Notes under the pieces: generated by a model
The model's database searches: none
Told to the model about the DNA's origin: nothing
What the model saw: the letters and a program-made list of their open reading frames with translations, nothing else
Shown: positions 1-8,995 of the stretch, in pieces
How positions within the stretch are numbered: position 1 is the first letter of the stretch
Layout: each line of letters opens with the position of its first letter
From: a virus
Virus record (IMG/VR): IMGVR_UViG_3300023184_000190
Location: 1-49,233 of that record
Length of the DNA: 49,233 nt
Reading direction: 5' to 3' (one strand)
Translations under genes and position numbers: made by a program

Positions 1-14
1 CCTTTTAGTAAGGA

Positions 15-629
15 TTAGAAACCAAGACCAATATTGATACCCAAGTTTTGGAACAGTGAATTCAAGTTCAAGCCACCAGCATTTCCCACAGCAGGAACAG
101 CAGCACCCGGTGCAGCCTCCCACCAAGAGTAATTCAAAGTCACAGGAAACTCAGCAACTGCATCGTTATTTTCGTAGGACAGATCAATTGATCCGACTTC
201 AGAAGGAAAGCAGCCATTGAAACTATAAGATCGTAATGCTTCACCGTCACGCTGAAGTTGTGTAACAGACCAAGTAGGCATGAACTCCATGAAGTTGCGT
301 GGAGCAAGATTCGTGGTGTGTGAATTAAAAATCGCACTCCAATTTTCAAACGCAGAACGCAAAGCCATGTTCGCATCCGAGATGATGGTCAATGACCAGT
401 CTTGGAATGTACGATCACCTGGCAATTTGATACGACGACCACGATATGGAACTTCAATTGTGCCGAGAGATGACGCAGGAATCTGCGCCGCTTTGCACAA
501 GAATGAAATGGCTCTGTTATCGCTGTATCCTGGAATAGTACCGTTTACTACGAACAGATTTGTACGAACACCACCGCCTGCGAAAGCGTTTACGAAGCCC
601 GAAATATTATTTGATGGATCTACTGGCAT
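15..629 (-). CDS. 19: Tail tube protein, T4 gp19-like
   Basis: This 204-residue protein should polymerise into the inner tail tube through which DNA passes. It has the layout of T4-like tube subunits: an N-terminal segment with FVVNGTIPGYSDN, a central beta-rich block (PYRGRRIKLPGDRTFQDWSLTI) and a late block FNGCFPSEVGSIDLSYENND before the last strand. The length is close to that of related tube proteins; a glycine- and alanine-rich C-terminal tail is added. It lies 36 bases downstream of the sheath gene on the same strand, the same neighbour relation as gp18-gp19 in T4. The start is preceded by an AAGGAGAAA-type ribosome site. The identity is inferred from recalled family features and synteny. 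Confidence 0.92.
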   Translation of the reverse strand: MPVDPSNNISGFVNAFAGGGVRTNLFVVNGTIPGYSDNRAISFLCKAAQIPASSLGTIEVPYRGRRIKLPGDRTFQDWSLTIISDANMALRSAFENWSAIFNSHTTNLAPRNFMEFMPTWSVTQLQRDGEALRSYSFNGCFPSEVGSIDLSYENNDAVAEFPVTLNYSWWEAAPGAAVPAVGNAGGLNLNSLFQNLGINIGLGF

Positions 630-665
630 TTATTTTCTCCTTGGATTGCTCTATTATCTATACGA

Positions 666-2672
666 TCAACCACCAACTTCGCTGAAATTTACGCCTGTTT
701 TAGTGGCGATAAAATTCAACTGAATGAAATTGATGCTGCGGGTTGGTTTAACAAAGATATCGGCAACGAATTCATTGCGATCAATGACTGCTCCTGGGTT
801 GTTCGTGTCATCGCACACCACCTTGAAATCAGTGATGCCTCTACGCTGTTGAACAGTCTTCAAGAATGGAACAACAAGATTTTTGAATTGTGCTCGTGTG
901 AATCCATCATTCTGCTCGAACAAGAAGAACTTGGATGCTGTGGCAATAGCCTTTTCCAAGATGATGAACAAGCGGCGAACATTGATGCGATCAAATGCCG
1001 ATGGCTTGCTTTGCATGGTCTTGTCACCGAACAGAATTGTTCCGTCTCCAGGAAACGATACGACAGGATTAATTTGTCGTGTATATAACTCGTCACGGTG
1101 CGCTTCTGAACTTGGATTGTACGCCAACTTCACTACATTCTTGATCTGACCACGATTAAATCCTGCTGGTGAGAACCACGCTTCGTTGGTGTACTCTGTG
1201 CGAGCAACCAAACCTGCAATGTCTCCATTCAACGGCATGGTTCGTACCACATTGTTGTAAGTGTCTAACTGATATTTCCAACCACTATCCAACACTGCAT
1301 ACGAGGAATTGATATTGAGTGTGCTGTCACGATAGGTCTTCAAAGCATTCAATGCTTCGTAAGGCAATTTGTTTACCACATTTGCGGATTGTGGAGACAA
1401 GAACGCCATGGCATCCAAACGCTTTTCACATACTGTGCCAACAATAAGTTTGGCAAGAGTTGCACTGGCATCACCCAAAGGCAACAGTGAAACATCCACA
1501 GTCGTGGCATCGGCAAAATAATTCCATCCACTGCTCCAGCGTTCTGAATCGGTTGGTGTGGCATCCGCTGAGCCTGTGAGACCCAAAGAAATTACACCAC
1601 CCGCATTGACTACACGAGCATTACTGATGGCAGCCGGTGCTGTCCAATCTGTTTTCGTGGAAAGACCAGCCGTATTACCCGCCAAATCAGCACTGAGCGC
1701 ATAGATGTAGTTGGATTTGTCTGCAATAACTTGCTTGTAATAATTGCTAGAGCCGTCTGAGTTTCGTGCATCTGAGGCACGAGACACGCTTTCATATTTC
1801 TCTAACAGCGTTCCTGCAACACCTGTCCATTTTCCGTCCTTGTCTAACACCAATACCGAGATTGCATCTCCGCTACCGCCCACAGAGCCAGCATAATTGG
1901 TAGTGGTGGCTATTGTGTTCACATAGTTTGCATAAACGCTCTTCACTGTGAAAGTTGCACCGAGGACTTGAGCCTTTGGCAGAACTCCCTGTAAACCCAA
2001 TGTGATATAAGTTGCTGCTGTTATTCCTGACCATTCGTTATTCACAGCGGTCAAGCCGACAAGTTGAGCAGAAACCGAATTCAACAAAGCAGAGGTTCCG
2101 TCTGCGAATTGGATTGTGTCTCCTTTAGTCAAATGATATGCTTGGCTACTACTTGCAGTGGCGAAACTGATACCATTTACACCAAAAGAAACACCTGCGC
2201 CAAGAGCAGGGAAAGTCGTAACACCAGATCCTGCCACAACAACAACCTGTAGACTGTTTCCCAATACTCCAGGATATTTGCCTGCAAAAACAACACCCGC
2301 TCCTGCTGCGGTGGTGACCGCTGTGCTTGGTGCAGCAAATTCTGTTTCGTTGTTGATATCTAGAACTGCTCCACAAGCACCCGCAATGGTAACGGTTGAA
2401 TTGGAAGCAGCAGCACCAACCACACGAACCACTTGAATGTTATTGCCGTACTGCAAGAAATTTGCAGGCGTAAAGAAGTCAACATAATTGGTGGTATCGG
2501 GCTTGCCGAAAATGGAAACCAATTCTGTTTCAGATGATACTGTTACAATTTCTTCGCATGGACCCCAATAATAGTAGCCTGCATAGCCTCCAGGAGTGGT
2601 GGCAATGTTCGGAACAATTGTTGTCAGATCGATTTCTTTGATGCTTACGCCAGGGCTAACTCGGAATCCCAT
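666..2672 (-). CDS. 18: Contractile tail sheath protein, T4 gp18-like
   Basis: This 668-residue protein is close in length to T4 gp18 (659). It begins MGFRVSPGVSIKEIDLTTIVP, the usual sheath N-terminus. The middle is a variable alanine-, threonine- and glycine-rich region (about residues 90-330), matching the exposed domains that differ between phages. The C-terminal third carries typical sheath elements: WFSPAGFNRGQIKNV, EAHRDELYTRQINPVVSFPG and DRINVRRLFIILEKAI, which form the conserved inner core. The sheath surrounds the gp19 tube and contracts on infection. Start: AAGGAGACACACAATG. The upstream gap of about 100 bases holds a late-type TATAAATA box, so sheath and tube probably form their own late transcript. 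Confidence 0.95.
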   Translation of the reverse strand: MGFRVSPGVSIKEIDLTTIVPNIATTPGGYAGYYYWGPCEEIVTVSSETELVSIFGKPDTTNYVDFFTPANFLQYGNNIQVVRVVGAAASNSTVTIAGACGAVLDINNETEFAAPSTAVTTAAGAGVVFAGKYPGVLGNSLQVVVVAGSGVTTFPALGAGVSFGVNGISFATASSSQAYHLTKGDTIQFADGTSALLNSVSAQLVGLTAVNNEWSGITAATYITLGLQGVLPKAQVLGATFTVKSVYANYVNTIATTTNYAGSVGGSGDAISVLVLDKDGKWTGVAGTLLEKYESVSRASDARNSDGSSNYYKQVIADKSNYIYALSADLAGNTAGLSTKTDWTAPAAISNARVVNAGGVISLGLTGSADATPTDSERWSSGWNYFADATTVDVSLLPLGDASATLAKLIVGTVCEKRLDAMAFLSPQSANVVNKLPYEALNALKTYRDSTLNINSSYAVLDSGWKYQLDTYNNVVRTMPLNGDIAGLVARTEYTNEAWFSPAGFNRGQIKNVVKLAYNPSSEAHRDELYTRQINPVVSFPGDGTILFGDKTMQSKPSAFDRINVRRLFIILEKAIATASKFFLFEQNDGFTRAQFKNLVVPFLKTVQQRRGITDFKVVCDDTNNPGAVIDRNEFVADIFVKPTRSINFIQLNFIATKTGVNFSEVGG

Positions 2673-2767
2673 TGTGTGTCTCCTTAGTGTGGTGTCTTAT
2701 TCGGGAAAGTGCTTCTACTCTTATGTATTATTCCAATCATTCCCACAAATCAGATACGAATCGCTAT

Positions 2768-2775
2768 TATTTATA
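2768..2775 (-). promoter_or_regulatory. Late-type promoter box TATAAATA for gp18-gp19
   Basis: On the minus strand this is an exact match to the T4 late promoter core TATAAATA. It lies about 95 bases before the sheath start and overlaps the terminase stop codon. T4 late promoters are recognised by gp55 with the gp33 coactivator, and a gp33 homologue is present in this window. The assignment is by motif match only. Confidence 0.6.
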
Positions 2776-4417
2776 GTTTTTCGTCTCCCCAATTCCACAT
2801 TGTTCCTGTATTGTCCGTCATAGTTGTGGGATCTGATCCGTCACTCACAAATCCAAAAGGAGTCATTTCTTCCTCTAAACTCTTCAATTGATCGCCATAC
2901 AGGTCTTTTCTGATGTCTCCACCCGAAATATCTTTGAAGTATGCCTGTGTGGTGAGCCAAGAAAACAGCACCAAAGTCATCACCAAATCATCATGGTGGT
3001 TGTCCTCGGCTGCATACGAGTCTCCACGGACAACAAAGGTACAAAACTCGTCCACCACGGCAAAGTCTTCCACAATGAGTTTCGAGTCCTCTATCAGATT
3101 TTTCAGAATGGAACAACCAATGCGTTTCACCGCTGCCGAGGTTTTCACACCTTTGGAAGCCGAGCCGCCTTTGCCGAAGCCGCCGTTCACAATCTGTCCT
3201 TTTCTGCCCTGTGTCTGAACATACACAATATTGTCGTACTCCAAGTCGTCGTGTAAAATATCGGCGACCTGTTGCCCAATATCGTTGATTTCAACCAAGA
3301 CATACGCATTATTGTATTGACGAGCAATCGGATAGATGGCATTCGGATACACCATGGGAGCAATCTCGTTGTTTCGGAATGTTGCCACAACACGGTACGG
3401 CATTTCGGAAACATCAACCACAGTGAAAGCATGATAGTCTTGCCCGACTCCTCGTGATGTGTCCACCACCATGACATAATGGTGATCGTACTGTGGGCGG
3501 CTGTAAACCGAGAGTCCATCGTTGTTGATATATTCTGGAGTTCGGTACACCAAGTTCTTCAAGCGTTCGGGATGTATGAGTGTGTGCACCGAACCAAGGA
3601 ACTCGGTTTCAAATTCTGTGCGAAACTGTTCTTCTGAAGTATTTGAAATGGTCTGCTTTCGCCATTCTTCGTCACGCCCAGGCACATCGCTCCAATGCAC
3701 TTCAATCGGAACATATTCGTTCTTGCCCGATTCTCCTGCTCGCTTGTTTGCATTCACCCACAGACGATAGAACATGTTCAAGCCTTTCGGAGTAGACACA
3801 ATGATAACTTTTGTGTCTTTACCGCTTGTAATGGTTGGATACACAGACGAGAAAAACTCCTCGGCAACATTCTGCGGCACATACGCAAATTCATCTAACA
3901 TTATGGCATTGAATGAACCACCACGAACAGCCGAAGAAGATGTAGCGGCGGCAAGCACCTTGGAACCGTTCTCCAAAACGATAGAGCCTTTGTTCCATTC
4001 CACAATGCCTTGTTGCAGCCACATCGGTAAATACTCATATGCAAGTTTCAAACGACCAAGCAGTTCTCTTGCCGTGGACAGTTTATTGGCAAGAATAGCC
4101 ACGCTCATGTTTTGATTGAACAGGATATAGTGTAGCAGATACGACACCATTGTGGTGGACTTGCCGCTTTGTCGTGGCAGTTTGGCAATCACGAAACGAT
4201 TGCTGTGTACTGCCCGAACCATGTTTTCTTGGAAATCATACGGCTCAAACGGAATAAGTCCCTTGTCTAACGAAACGATTTTCACATAGTTCTTGATGAA
4301 ATACAGCGGATCTTGAGCGCACTTCATATACTCTTCAATCTGCTTCTCGGAGAAGTTGATATTGACTCCTGCCGCCTTCAGATTGGAATTACCCAAGTAT
4401 TTTTGGCTGCCACTCAT
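2771..4417 (-). CDS. 17: Terminase large subunit, T4 gp17-like
   Basis: This is the DNA-packaging motor ATPase and headful nuclease, 548 residues against about 610 in T4. The ATPase domain has Walker A LPRQSGKSTT (residues 80-88), Walker B AIMLDEF with D175 and E176, and the coupling motif VSTPKG near 208. The C-terminal RNase H-like nuclease keeps its acidic residues: D319 in VVDTSRG, E376 and D379 in VLVEINDIG, and D476/D477 in NHHDDLVM. All catalytic residues are present, so the enzyme should be active. Its ATG overlaps the stop of the preceding 103-residue gene by four bases (ATGA), which implies translational coupling. Confidence 0.96.
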   Translation of the reverse strand: MSGSQKYLGNSNLKAAGVNINFSEKQIEEYMKCAQDPLYFIKNYVKIVSLDKGLIPFEPYDFQENMVRAVHSNRFVIAKLPRQSGKSTTMVSYLLHYILFNQNMSVAILANKLSTARELLGRLKLAYEYLPMWLQQGIVEWNKGSIVLENGSKVLAAATSSSAVRGGSFNAIMLDEFAYVPQNVAEEFFSSVYPTITSGKDTKVIIVSTPKGLNMFYRLWVNANKRAGESGKNEYVPIEVHWSDVPGRDEEWRKQTISNTSEEQFRTEFETEFLGSVHTLIHPERLKNLVYRTPEYINNDGLSVYSRPQYDHHYVMVVDTSRGVGQDYHAFTVVDVSEMPYRVVATFRNNEIAPMVYPNAIYPIARQYNNAYVLVEINDIGQQVADILHDDLEYDNIVYVQTQGRKGQIVNGGFGKGGSASKGVKTSAAVKRIGCSILKNLIEDSKLIVEDFAVVDEFCTFVVRGDSYAAEDNHHDDLVMTLVLFSWLTTQAYFKDISGGDIRKDLYGDQLKSLEEEMTPFGFVSDGSDPTTMTDNTGTMWNWGDEKL

Positions 4418-4725
4418 TCGGGGTATTCAACCTTTCCTAACGCAACTCCACGCATCTCCAACACAAACGCCGATCCCACAGCAAGTGCCGCAAGGGCTTT
4501 TTCTTCTGCGCTATATTCCAAGATAGCCGCATATCCTGCCTCAATGTCTGCCGCACTCATTCGTTTCTTACACGCAGGACACAGCGTGGCATCATAAAAG
4601 CGTTTTGCTTGGCTATACCAATCAAACAAACGGCTTGGACCACGACAGATTCCTTTCGGATCGTCTTCGTGCCGATAAAGATGCGTCACCAATGCAGCAG
4701 GACTTTGAAAATGCATTTCACTCAT
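4414..4725 (-). CDS. Small unknown protein with a CxxC site, between terminase subunit genes
   Basis: I do not recognise this 103-residue protein. One CPACKKR motif near residue 49 could bind metal, but a second Cys pair is not evident. The rest is predicted mostly helical and alanine-rich (AEEKALAALAVGSAFVLEMRG). The start has a GGAGAG site eight bases upstream and overlaps the end of the membrane-protein gene by eight bases. Its own stop overlaps the terminase ATG. This tight coupling suggests production in step with gp17, perhaps as a packaging accessory, but that is inference from position only. Confidence 0.75.
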   Translation of the reverse strand: MSEMHFQSPAALVTHLYRHEDDPKGICRGPSRLFDWYSQAKRFYDATLCPACKKRMSAADIEAGYAAILEYSAEEKALAALAVGSAFVLEMRGVALGKVEYPE

Positions 4726-5077
4726 CTGTCAATCTCTCCATCACAAACACATACCCATGATACACTAACACCGACACGAGATACACGGCAGCCGTCCACC
4801 ATAAACACCCAAACATAAGGCAACTCACCGCACTCATCCACACACCAACACAGTACGGACACGACAACATTCGGATCATGAAACCGCCATGAGCCGACAA
4901 TAAAAAATCTTTATACGACAGAGTAAAGTCTTGTTTTCGTGCTTCGGTGTATTCGTTCGTACGAAACAGCATAGGAAACAGAGCAGCCCACTCGTATACT
5001 GCGGTGGTGCGAAAACCGATCCATAGAGCAAACACAACCCAAGATATAGACAGCATCACGCTCACGATATTCTCCAT
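4718..5077 (-). CDS. Membrane protein, DUF1360-like
   Basis: A 119-residue protein with two to three hydrophobic segments: residues about 5-22 (MLSISWVVFALWIGF), about 78-96 and about 98-112. The motif SCPYCVGVWMSA is the signature I associate with DUF1360 small membrane proteins (CPWCxGxW). The function of that family is unknown to me. It sits between the small and large terminase genes, eight bases after gp16 and overlapping the next gene. A CTAAATAA late-type box lies just upstream. A membrane protein here would be compatible with membrane-associated packaging or with an unrelated inserted gene; the sequence does not decide. Confidence 0.75.
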   Translation of the reverse strand: MENIVSVMLSISWVVFALWIGFRTTAVYEWAALFPMLFRTNEYTEARKQDFTLSYKDFLLSAHGGFMIRMLSCPYCVGVWMSAVSCLMFGCLWWTAAVYLVSVLVYHGYVFVMERLTDE

Positions 5078-5085
5078 ACCGTTAT

Positions 5086-5568
5086 TTAGACTGATTTCGT
5101 TTGATCTTCGTCCACAAACACCTTTTGCGTGGAGCGAGCCGAATTAATAATATCCTGTAGGTCACGAGTTGATCCCACATAAATGGAATTATTTGTGGTG
5201 TTGTTCGTGGTTGTTTCTGTTTTGCGAATCGTGTTGATGCGACCATGCATCTCCAACAGATCCTTGTTTGTGTCTGAGAGCGTCTTGATCATCTGTGCTG
5301 CCACTTCGTAGGCACGAGGCGAATCGCCTTCCTGTGCCACGGCAAGCACACCGTCCAAAGCATTCTTGCCCATCTCAACAAGTTCACGCAGATTCTTGCG
5401 AACCGTTTCGTAGTCGTGCTTCAGATCTCTTGCCAAATATTCTTCTGAGAGTGCTGGAGACTCTATACGCACCACAGGAATCGGCATGCATACAACAGGT
5501 GGCTCTGCCTGTTCAGCAGTCGCACCCACACCCAATACGGATTCAATATGTGCAAACTCTTCGTTCAT
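5086..5568 (-). CDS. 16: Terminase small subunit, T4 gp16-like
   Basis: This 160-residue protein should recognise phage DNA and regulate the large terminase. It is nearly the length of T4 gp16 (164). A central helical stretch (LKHDYETVRKNLRELVEMG, then AYEVAAQMIKTLSDTNKDLLEMHGRI) matches the coiled-coil oligomerisation core of gp16 proteins. It is followed by an asparagine- and threonine-rich linker and a polar tail. The chosen ATG has AAGG about seven bases upstream; an upstream in-frame ATG at 5598 lacks a ribosome site and lies deep in gp15. The gene start overlaps the end of gp15. Position among gp15 and gp17 agrees with T4 order. Confidence 0.88.
   Translation of the reverse strand: MNEEFAHIESVLGVGATAEQAEPPVVCMPIPVVRIESPALSEEYLARDLKHDYETVRKNLRELVEMGKNALDGVLAVAQEGDSPRAYEVAAQMIKTLSDTNKDLLEMHGRINTIRKTETTTNNTTNNSIYVGSTRDLQDIINSARSTQKVFVDEDQTKSV
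5092..5099 (-). promoter_or_regulatory. Late-type box CTAAATAA
   Basis: CTAAATAA on the minus strand lies in the gap between the gp16 stop and the DUF1360-like gene, about 15 bases before that ATG. It fits the spacing of other late-type boxes here, though this mRNA would have almost no leader. Confidence 0.35.
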
Positions 5569-5581
5569 GATATGCCTTGCT

Positions 5582-6382
5582 TTACAATTGCCACGCAACA
5601 GTCACACCTGCCGCCAGTGTTGCGCCGTTCTGATATTCATATAATTTAGTAGTTGCCAAATAGTCCGATTGATCTGAAGAAACACCAAGTGGTCCCGTGA
5701 TTCCTGTAAATACTCTTCCATATTTTCCATTTTGAGGAAAATCATCAAAATCAAATAGTCTAGCATCAACTTTGCGAATTTCTTTGTATGTTTTTACCGG
5801 ACCAAATATGTAGGACTTCATTGTGAAATTCAGCGTGAATATAATGCTTCGACGAGTTTGAAAGTCTCCCTCGTAATCTTCTTCAGAACTAACTGAATTG
5901 AGATAGATCGGAACATCAACACTTGTATTCACGGTGTCGTCAAAATTAATAGTCACCACAAACTCTGGAGAAAAATACGGAAGAATTTGTTCCACTATCT
6001 GCAAACCGTCATCCATGTTTCTGACATAAATGTAGAGTCCAAAATCAATATTATAAGGAACTTCTGCGAATGCATACCGTATTCCTGATGTGGTGGTGTC
6101 TCGTATGATATTTTTCTGTAACGAATTTCGTTTTCGAGTGGGATCGTATACTATTCCCGTAATATCAAAAGCCATTCTGGGCAGCGTGATCTGCATGGGA
6201 TTTTGAAAGGTTGGATCTTGTGCCAAGCGAACTTTATATTTTTCTTTGGCAGCATATGCAAGTGGAATTTCAATCTTATGAACGCCTGTGCTTTCGGTTC
6301 GTGAAATATTGATCTGGTTGAATAAAGCACCAAAAGCCACAACCATTCTGCGAATTGATCCATTATAGAATTGCGTGAACAT
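5582..6382 (-). CDS. 15: Proximal tail sheath stabiliser, T4 gp15-like
   Basis: This 266-residue protein is the tail terminator that caps tube and sheath and joins the tail to the neck. It opens MFTQFYNGSIRRMVVAFGAL, closely paralleling the T4 gp15 start (MFGYFYNSSFRRY...). It also keeps the gp15-type segment QIVEQILPYFSPEF near residue 130. T4 gp15 has 272 residues, so the length agrees. Its ATG overlaps the stop of gp14 (TAATG), so the gp13-gp14-gp15 block is translationally linked. I assign gp15 rather than gp14 on these two motifs. Confidence 0.93.
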   Translation of the reverse strand: MFTQFYNGSIRRMVVAFGALFNQINISRTESTGVHKIEIPLAYAAKEKYKVRLAQDPTFQNPMQITLPRMAFDITGIVYDPTRKRNSLQKNIIRDTTTSGIRYAFAEVPYNIDFGLYIYVRNMDDGLQIVEQILPYFSPEFVVTINFDDTVNTSVDVPIYLNSVSSEEDYEGDFQTRRSIIFTLNFTMKSYIFGPVKTYKEIRKVDARLFDFDDFPQNGKYGRVFTGITGPLGVSSDQSDYLATTKLYEYQNGATLAAGVTVAWQL

Positions 6383-7284
6383 TATATGGGATCTCCGTAC
6401 AATCCTTCTGAGAAAGGATCTTTTTCTGTGAAGTCAAAGATATTGTCACGATTTGTTTCCAAATCAATTGCTTCGTTGTCTTGAGTGGTTGTGCTTGACG
6501 CTCTCGTGTCTGTGTCGGATACTGCGAGAATGGTATAGGATGAATTGGAGGTTACGCTATGTAACACATCCCCAACCTGAAATAGTCCCTTGGCAATATT
6601 CACAGTCATATATTTATTGCCAGTAGCCGGTACAGTCCATGAATCCACATTGCCGTATGCATGACGATCTGCCGTGGTTCCCACATACACTTCTTCTCCA
6701 ACATAAAAATCTCCACCGTTGACTGTGCGATCAAACTCCAATTTCTTTGTGTAATCTGCAACCACTTTCACAACAGCATCCAAATTTGTTTCGCCTGTAT
6801 CAATTTCTTCCTGAGTATACTTGAAGGCTTCACAGAACAATTTGAACGAGTAGCGTGCGCCGAGCGGATAAAACGGATTGTCGTGTTCCACATACTTGAT
6901 TTCAAACAGATTGTATGGATAATCAAAATATATGAGATCGCCTTCACGAGGTCTGCCCAAGTCACGAATCGTACTATTGTGAGCCATGACTTCATTGAAG
7001 CGTTTGCGAGACACGATGAAGGTGCAGTTTTCACGAATATCCAAACCAAAGCGGGTCATGTCGCTTTCGCCGTCAAAGCCTTCGGCATTTTCCATGTACA
7101 TCTCGATGCGATTCGCATCTTTGAACTTGGAAATTTCTTCACCAAGAATTTTGTCTTCCGACACAGTTTCCCGTGGAATGTACACCATCTCATGACCGTG
7201 GATTTTGATTGCCTCGGTTGTGAGAGATTCTAACAGGCTTTGTTCGCCCTGTACATTCCTGCGAAAATACGGATTGACTGTCAT
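6382..7284 (-). CDS. 14: Neck protein, T4 gp14-like
   Basis: A 300-residue head-completion protein that with gp13 forms the neck where the tail docks. The N-terminal part (NPYFRRNVQGEQSLLESLTTEAIKIHG, then VYIPRETVSEDKILGEE) follows the T4 gp14 pattern of ILADVLVAESIQ and YYVPREYVSPDLIFGE. GDLIYFDYPYNLFEIKYVEHDNPFYPLG corresponds to the gp14 segment [28 protein letters not shown]. A beta-rich insertion of about 50 residues near the C-terminus (VGEEVYVGTT... ASSTTTQ) makes it longer than T4 gp14 (256). The start is two bases after the gp13 stop with GGAT upstream. Confidence 0.92.
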   Translation of the reverse strand: MTVNPYFRRNVQGEQSLLESLTTEAIKIHGHEMVYIPRETVSEDKILGEEISKFKDANRIEMYMENAEGFDGESDMTRFGLDIRENCTFIVSRKRFNEVMAHNSTIRDLGRPREGDLIYFDYPYNLFEIKYVEHDNPFYPLGARYSFKLFCEAFKYTQEEIDTGETNLDAVVKVVADYTKKLEFDRTVNGGDFYVGEEVYVGTTADRHAYGNVDSWTVPATGNKYMTVNIAKGLFQVGDVLHSVTSNSSYTILAVSDTDTRASSTTTQDNEAIDLETNRDNIFDFTEKDPFSEGLYGDPI

Positions 7285-7286
7285 TT

Positions 7287-8042
7287 TTATCCTGTTATAA
7301 AGTCAGGTGGCAACTGATATCGTTTTTCTACTTCTTCTTCCAATTTCTCTATCGTGACCACGGCATCCTCATAAATCTTAGTGCCGTTGAATGTGACATT
7401 TCCTGGAAGCGGCATGCCTTCGTATTTGGACAGGTTGATGCCCCATTGACGCTTAATAAGAGCGGTTGCGTACCGTTTCAGAAAAATATCGTCGTAGATT
7501 TCCGTGGCTGTTTCGGGATTCACCAACGAGTACGCTTCAATCAGTAGATATGTTCCTGCCTGCATATCGGTTGTGTTTGCATCAATGTACAGTTTATTGT
7601 TCATTTTGTTGAAACGAATCTGTTTTTCAGGATCCAACAACTGCTGTAACATTTCAATGTACTGCATCGTAGAAACATAATAGTTCATGTTCGTCTGTCC
7701 TGTGCGTAATCCGTAAAAGTCATTCAATGCCAACTGATAACGAATATTGAAAATATTATGAGTTGTGAGATTGAAGCCTTGTTGAAAAATACGGTTAATA
7801 GTCAGAATGGACGGATCAATTGGATCTGTGGCAATCCACTTGCGTGCAATATCTGTGGCAGTAAGTAGATAAGTGTAGTACATCTTCTGTCCACCGTCAT
7901 AGTGAAACTGTCCAAAATACTCCAAGGCTTCGTCAATACGATCTTCCACTTGGGAGTCTTCCACATTAACCTCGATCATGGGCTGACCCAATGCTCGGAG
8001 GCAGTAGTCTTTGAGTTCTTGTCGTGAGTTTGGTCGTGCCAT
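7287..8042 (-). CDS. 13: Neck protein, T4 gp13-like
   Basis: A 251-residue partner of gp14 in the head-tail connector. It starts MARPNSRQELKDYCLRALGQPMIEVNVEDSQVEDRIDEAL, the helical N-terminus typical of T4-like gp13 (a connector protein with an acidic VEDSQVEDRIDEAL stretch). Later segments, DDIFLKRYATALIKRQWGINLSKYEGMPLPG, are also characteristic of the family. The ATG is preceded by AAAAAGGAGACTGA. A late-type box CTAAATAC sits 17 bases upstream, so this gene probably begins the gp13-gp14-gp15-gp16 late transcript. Confidence 0.9.
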   Translation of the reverse strand: MARPNSRQELKDYCLRALGQPMIEVNVEDSQVEDRIDEALEYFGQFHYDGGQKMYYTYLLTATDIARKWIATDPIDPSILTINRIFQQGFNLTTHNIFNIRYQLALNDFYGLRTGQTNMNYYVSTMQYIEMLQQLLDPEKQIRFNKMNNKLYIDANTTDMQAGTYLLIEAYSLVNPETATEIYDDIFLKRYATALIKRQWGINLSKYEGMPLPGNVTFNGTKIYEDAVVTIEKLEEEVEKRYQLPPDFITG

Positions 8043-8058
8043 TCAGTCTCCTTTTTCA

Positions 8059-8066
8059 GTATTTAG
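8059..8066 (-). promoter_or_regulatory. Late-type box CTAAATAC before gp13
   Basis: The box lies immediately upstream of the gp13 ribosome site; a start six bases downstream would give a leader just long enough to contain AAAAAGGAG. The same geometry recurs before gp33 and several accessory genes. Confidence 0.5.
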
Positions 8067-8099
8067 GAGAAGTATGATTTCTCTGTTTTATGCTTTATA

Positions 8100-8975
8100 T
8101 TATCCGTATGTGGGAACAATATCACTTGTGGATGTTACTGCCATCCGAAGTGTGCGTAACTCCTGTACACGAAGTGCATCCCCCTTGCTTTGCTCGCCGT
8201 CCCATATCCATCTTATTCCGGTCCAAGCCGACGCAAGAGCAGTATACGAATGATATGCATTGAATGAAAAAGGAGTTCCATCAGCATTGATATATGTAGT
8301 GGTATGCGTGGCACTGACCACTGTCATTCCAACATGAGCAGGATAATACGGCAATATACCGTTTGCTGGACCTGGATGCCAAGAAGCATTTGAGGTTGTG
8401 GCTGGAGAAGTGGGAACAAAACCCCCCCGTGCTAGTTGCGACATTATATTTCCTGTTGCTGTGCTAAATAATTGATATGCTGTTGAATTTGCTGAACTCT
8501 GATTACTACTTTCATATGTTCCAAAATAACCCATTCCATACGGATCCACTGCGTTTGTTGGTGGATCCGTCATGTTTGGTGTTATTTCTGATCCTCCTTG
8601 CCAAAATGATATTCTTCCTGTCCAATTCACTGGAAGATACGCATTAGATCCATTCATTGTGAAACGAAGATCCAAAGTTTGGTTACCCTTGGGTGCATAA
8701 TCGCCTTGATCAGTACGCACACCATTTGCCAAATCCATGACAACGGTTTGTTGCGGAGAAGCCAATCTGAGCGTACCGGCATCATTCACCCATACCTGCT
8801 TTACTGGTTTTGGAAGTGTTCCAACACCATCGTTCACATATATCGCTTTTGCATCTTTGGGTGTGGCAGAACCATCGTTCACATAGATTTTGCATTTTGA
8901 AAGAAGTTCTGTTCCATTTGCTCGGTCTACAGCAAAAAAAGCGTATGGACCAACTTGTGATGCGATATATGCCAT
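8100..8975 (-). CDS. Fibre-associated structural protein with VNDG repeats
   Basis: A 291-residue protein not assigned to a T4 gene. Residues about 30-75 contain three repeats of an I/V-Y/W-VND-G motif (KIYVNDG, AIYVNDG, QVWVNDAG), a pattern I associate with tail-fibre attachment or linker regions. The remainder is rich in S, T, N, G and aromatic residues and looks beta-structured, as in receptor-facing virion proteins. It follows the long fibre gene by 20 bases on the same strand and precedes gp13. A distal fibre piece, fibre adhesin or fibre-assembly protein are all possible; the sequence does not discriminate. Confidence 0.7.
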   Translation of the reverse strand: MAYIASQVGPYAFFAVDRANGTELLSKCKIYVNDGSATPKDAKAIYVNDGVGTLPKPVKQVWVNDAGTLRLASPQQTVVMDLANGVRTDQGDYAPKGNQTLDLRFTMNGSNAYLPVNWTGRISFWQGGSEITPNMTDPPTNAVDPYGMGYFGTYESSNQSSANSTAYQLFSTATGNIMSQLARGGFVPTSPATTSNASWHPGPANGILPYYPAHVGMTVVSATHTTTYINADGTPFSFNAYHSYTALASAWTGIRWIWDGEQSKGDALRVQELRTLRMAVTSTSDIVPTYG

Positions 8976-8995
8976 TTATTTTCTTTCTTTATAAA

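Noticed and set aside
280-723. Plus-strand frames within the tail tube and sheath genes
   Set aside because: They are antisense to genes with clear T4 homology, have shadow composition and no ribosome sites.
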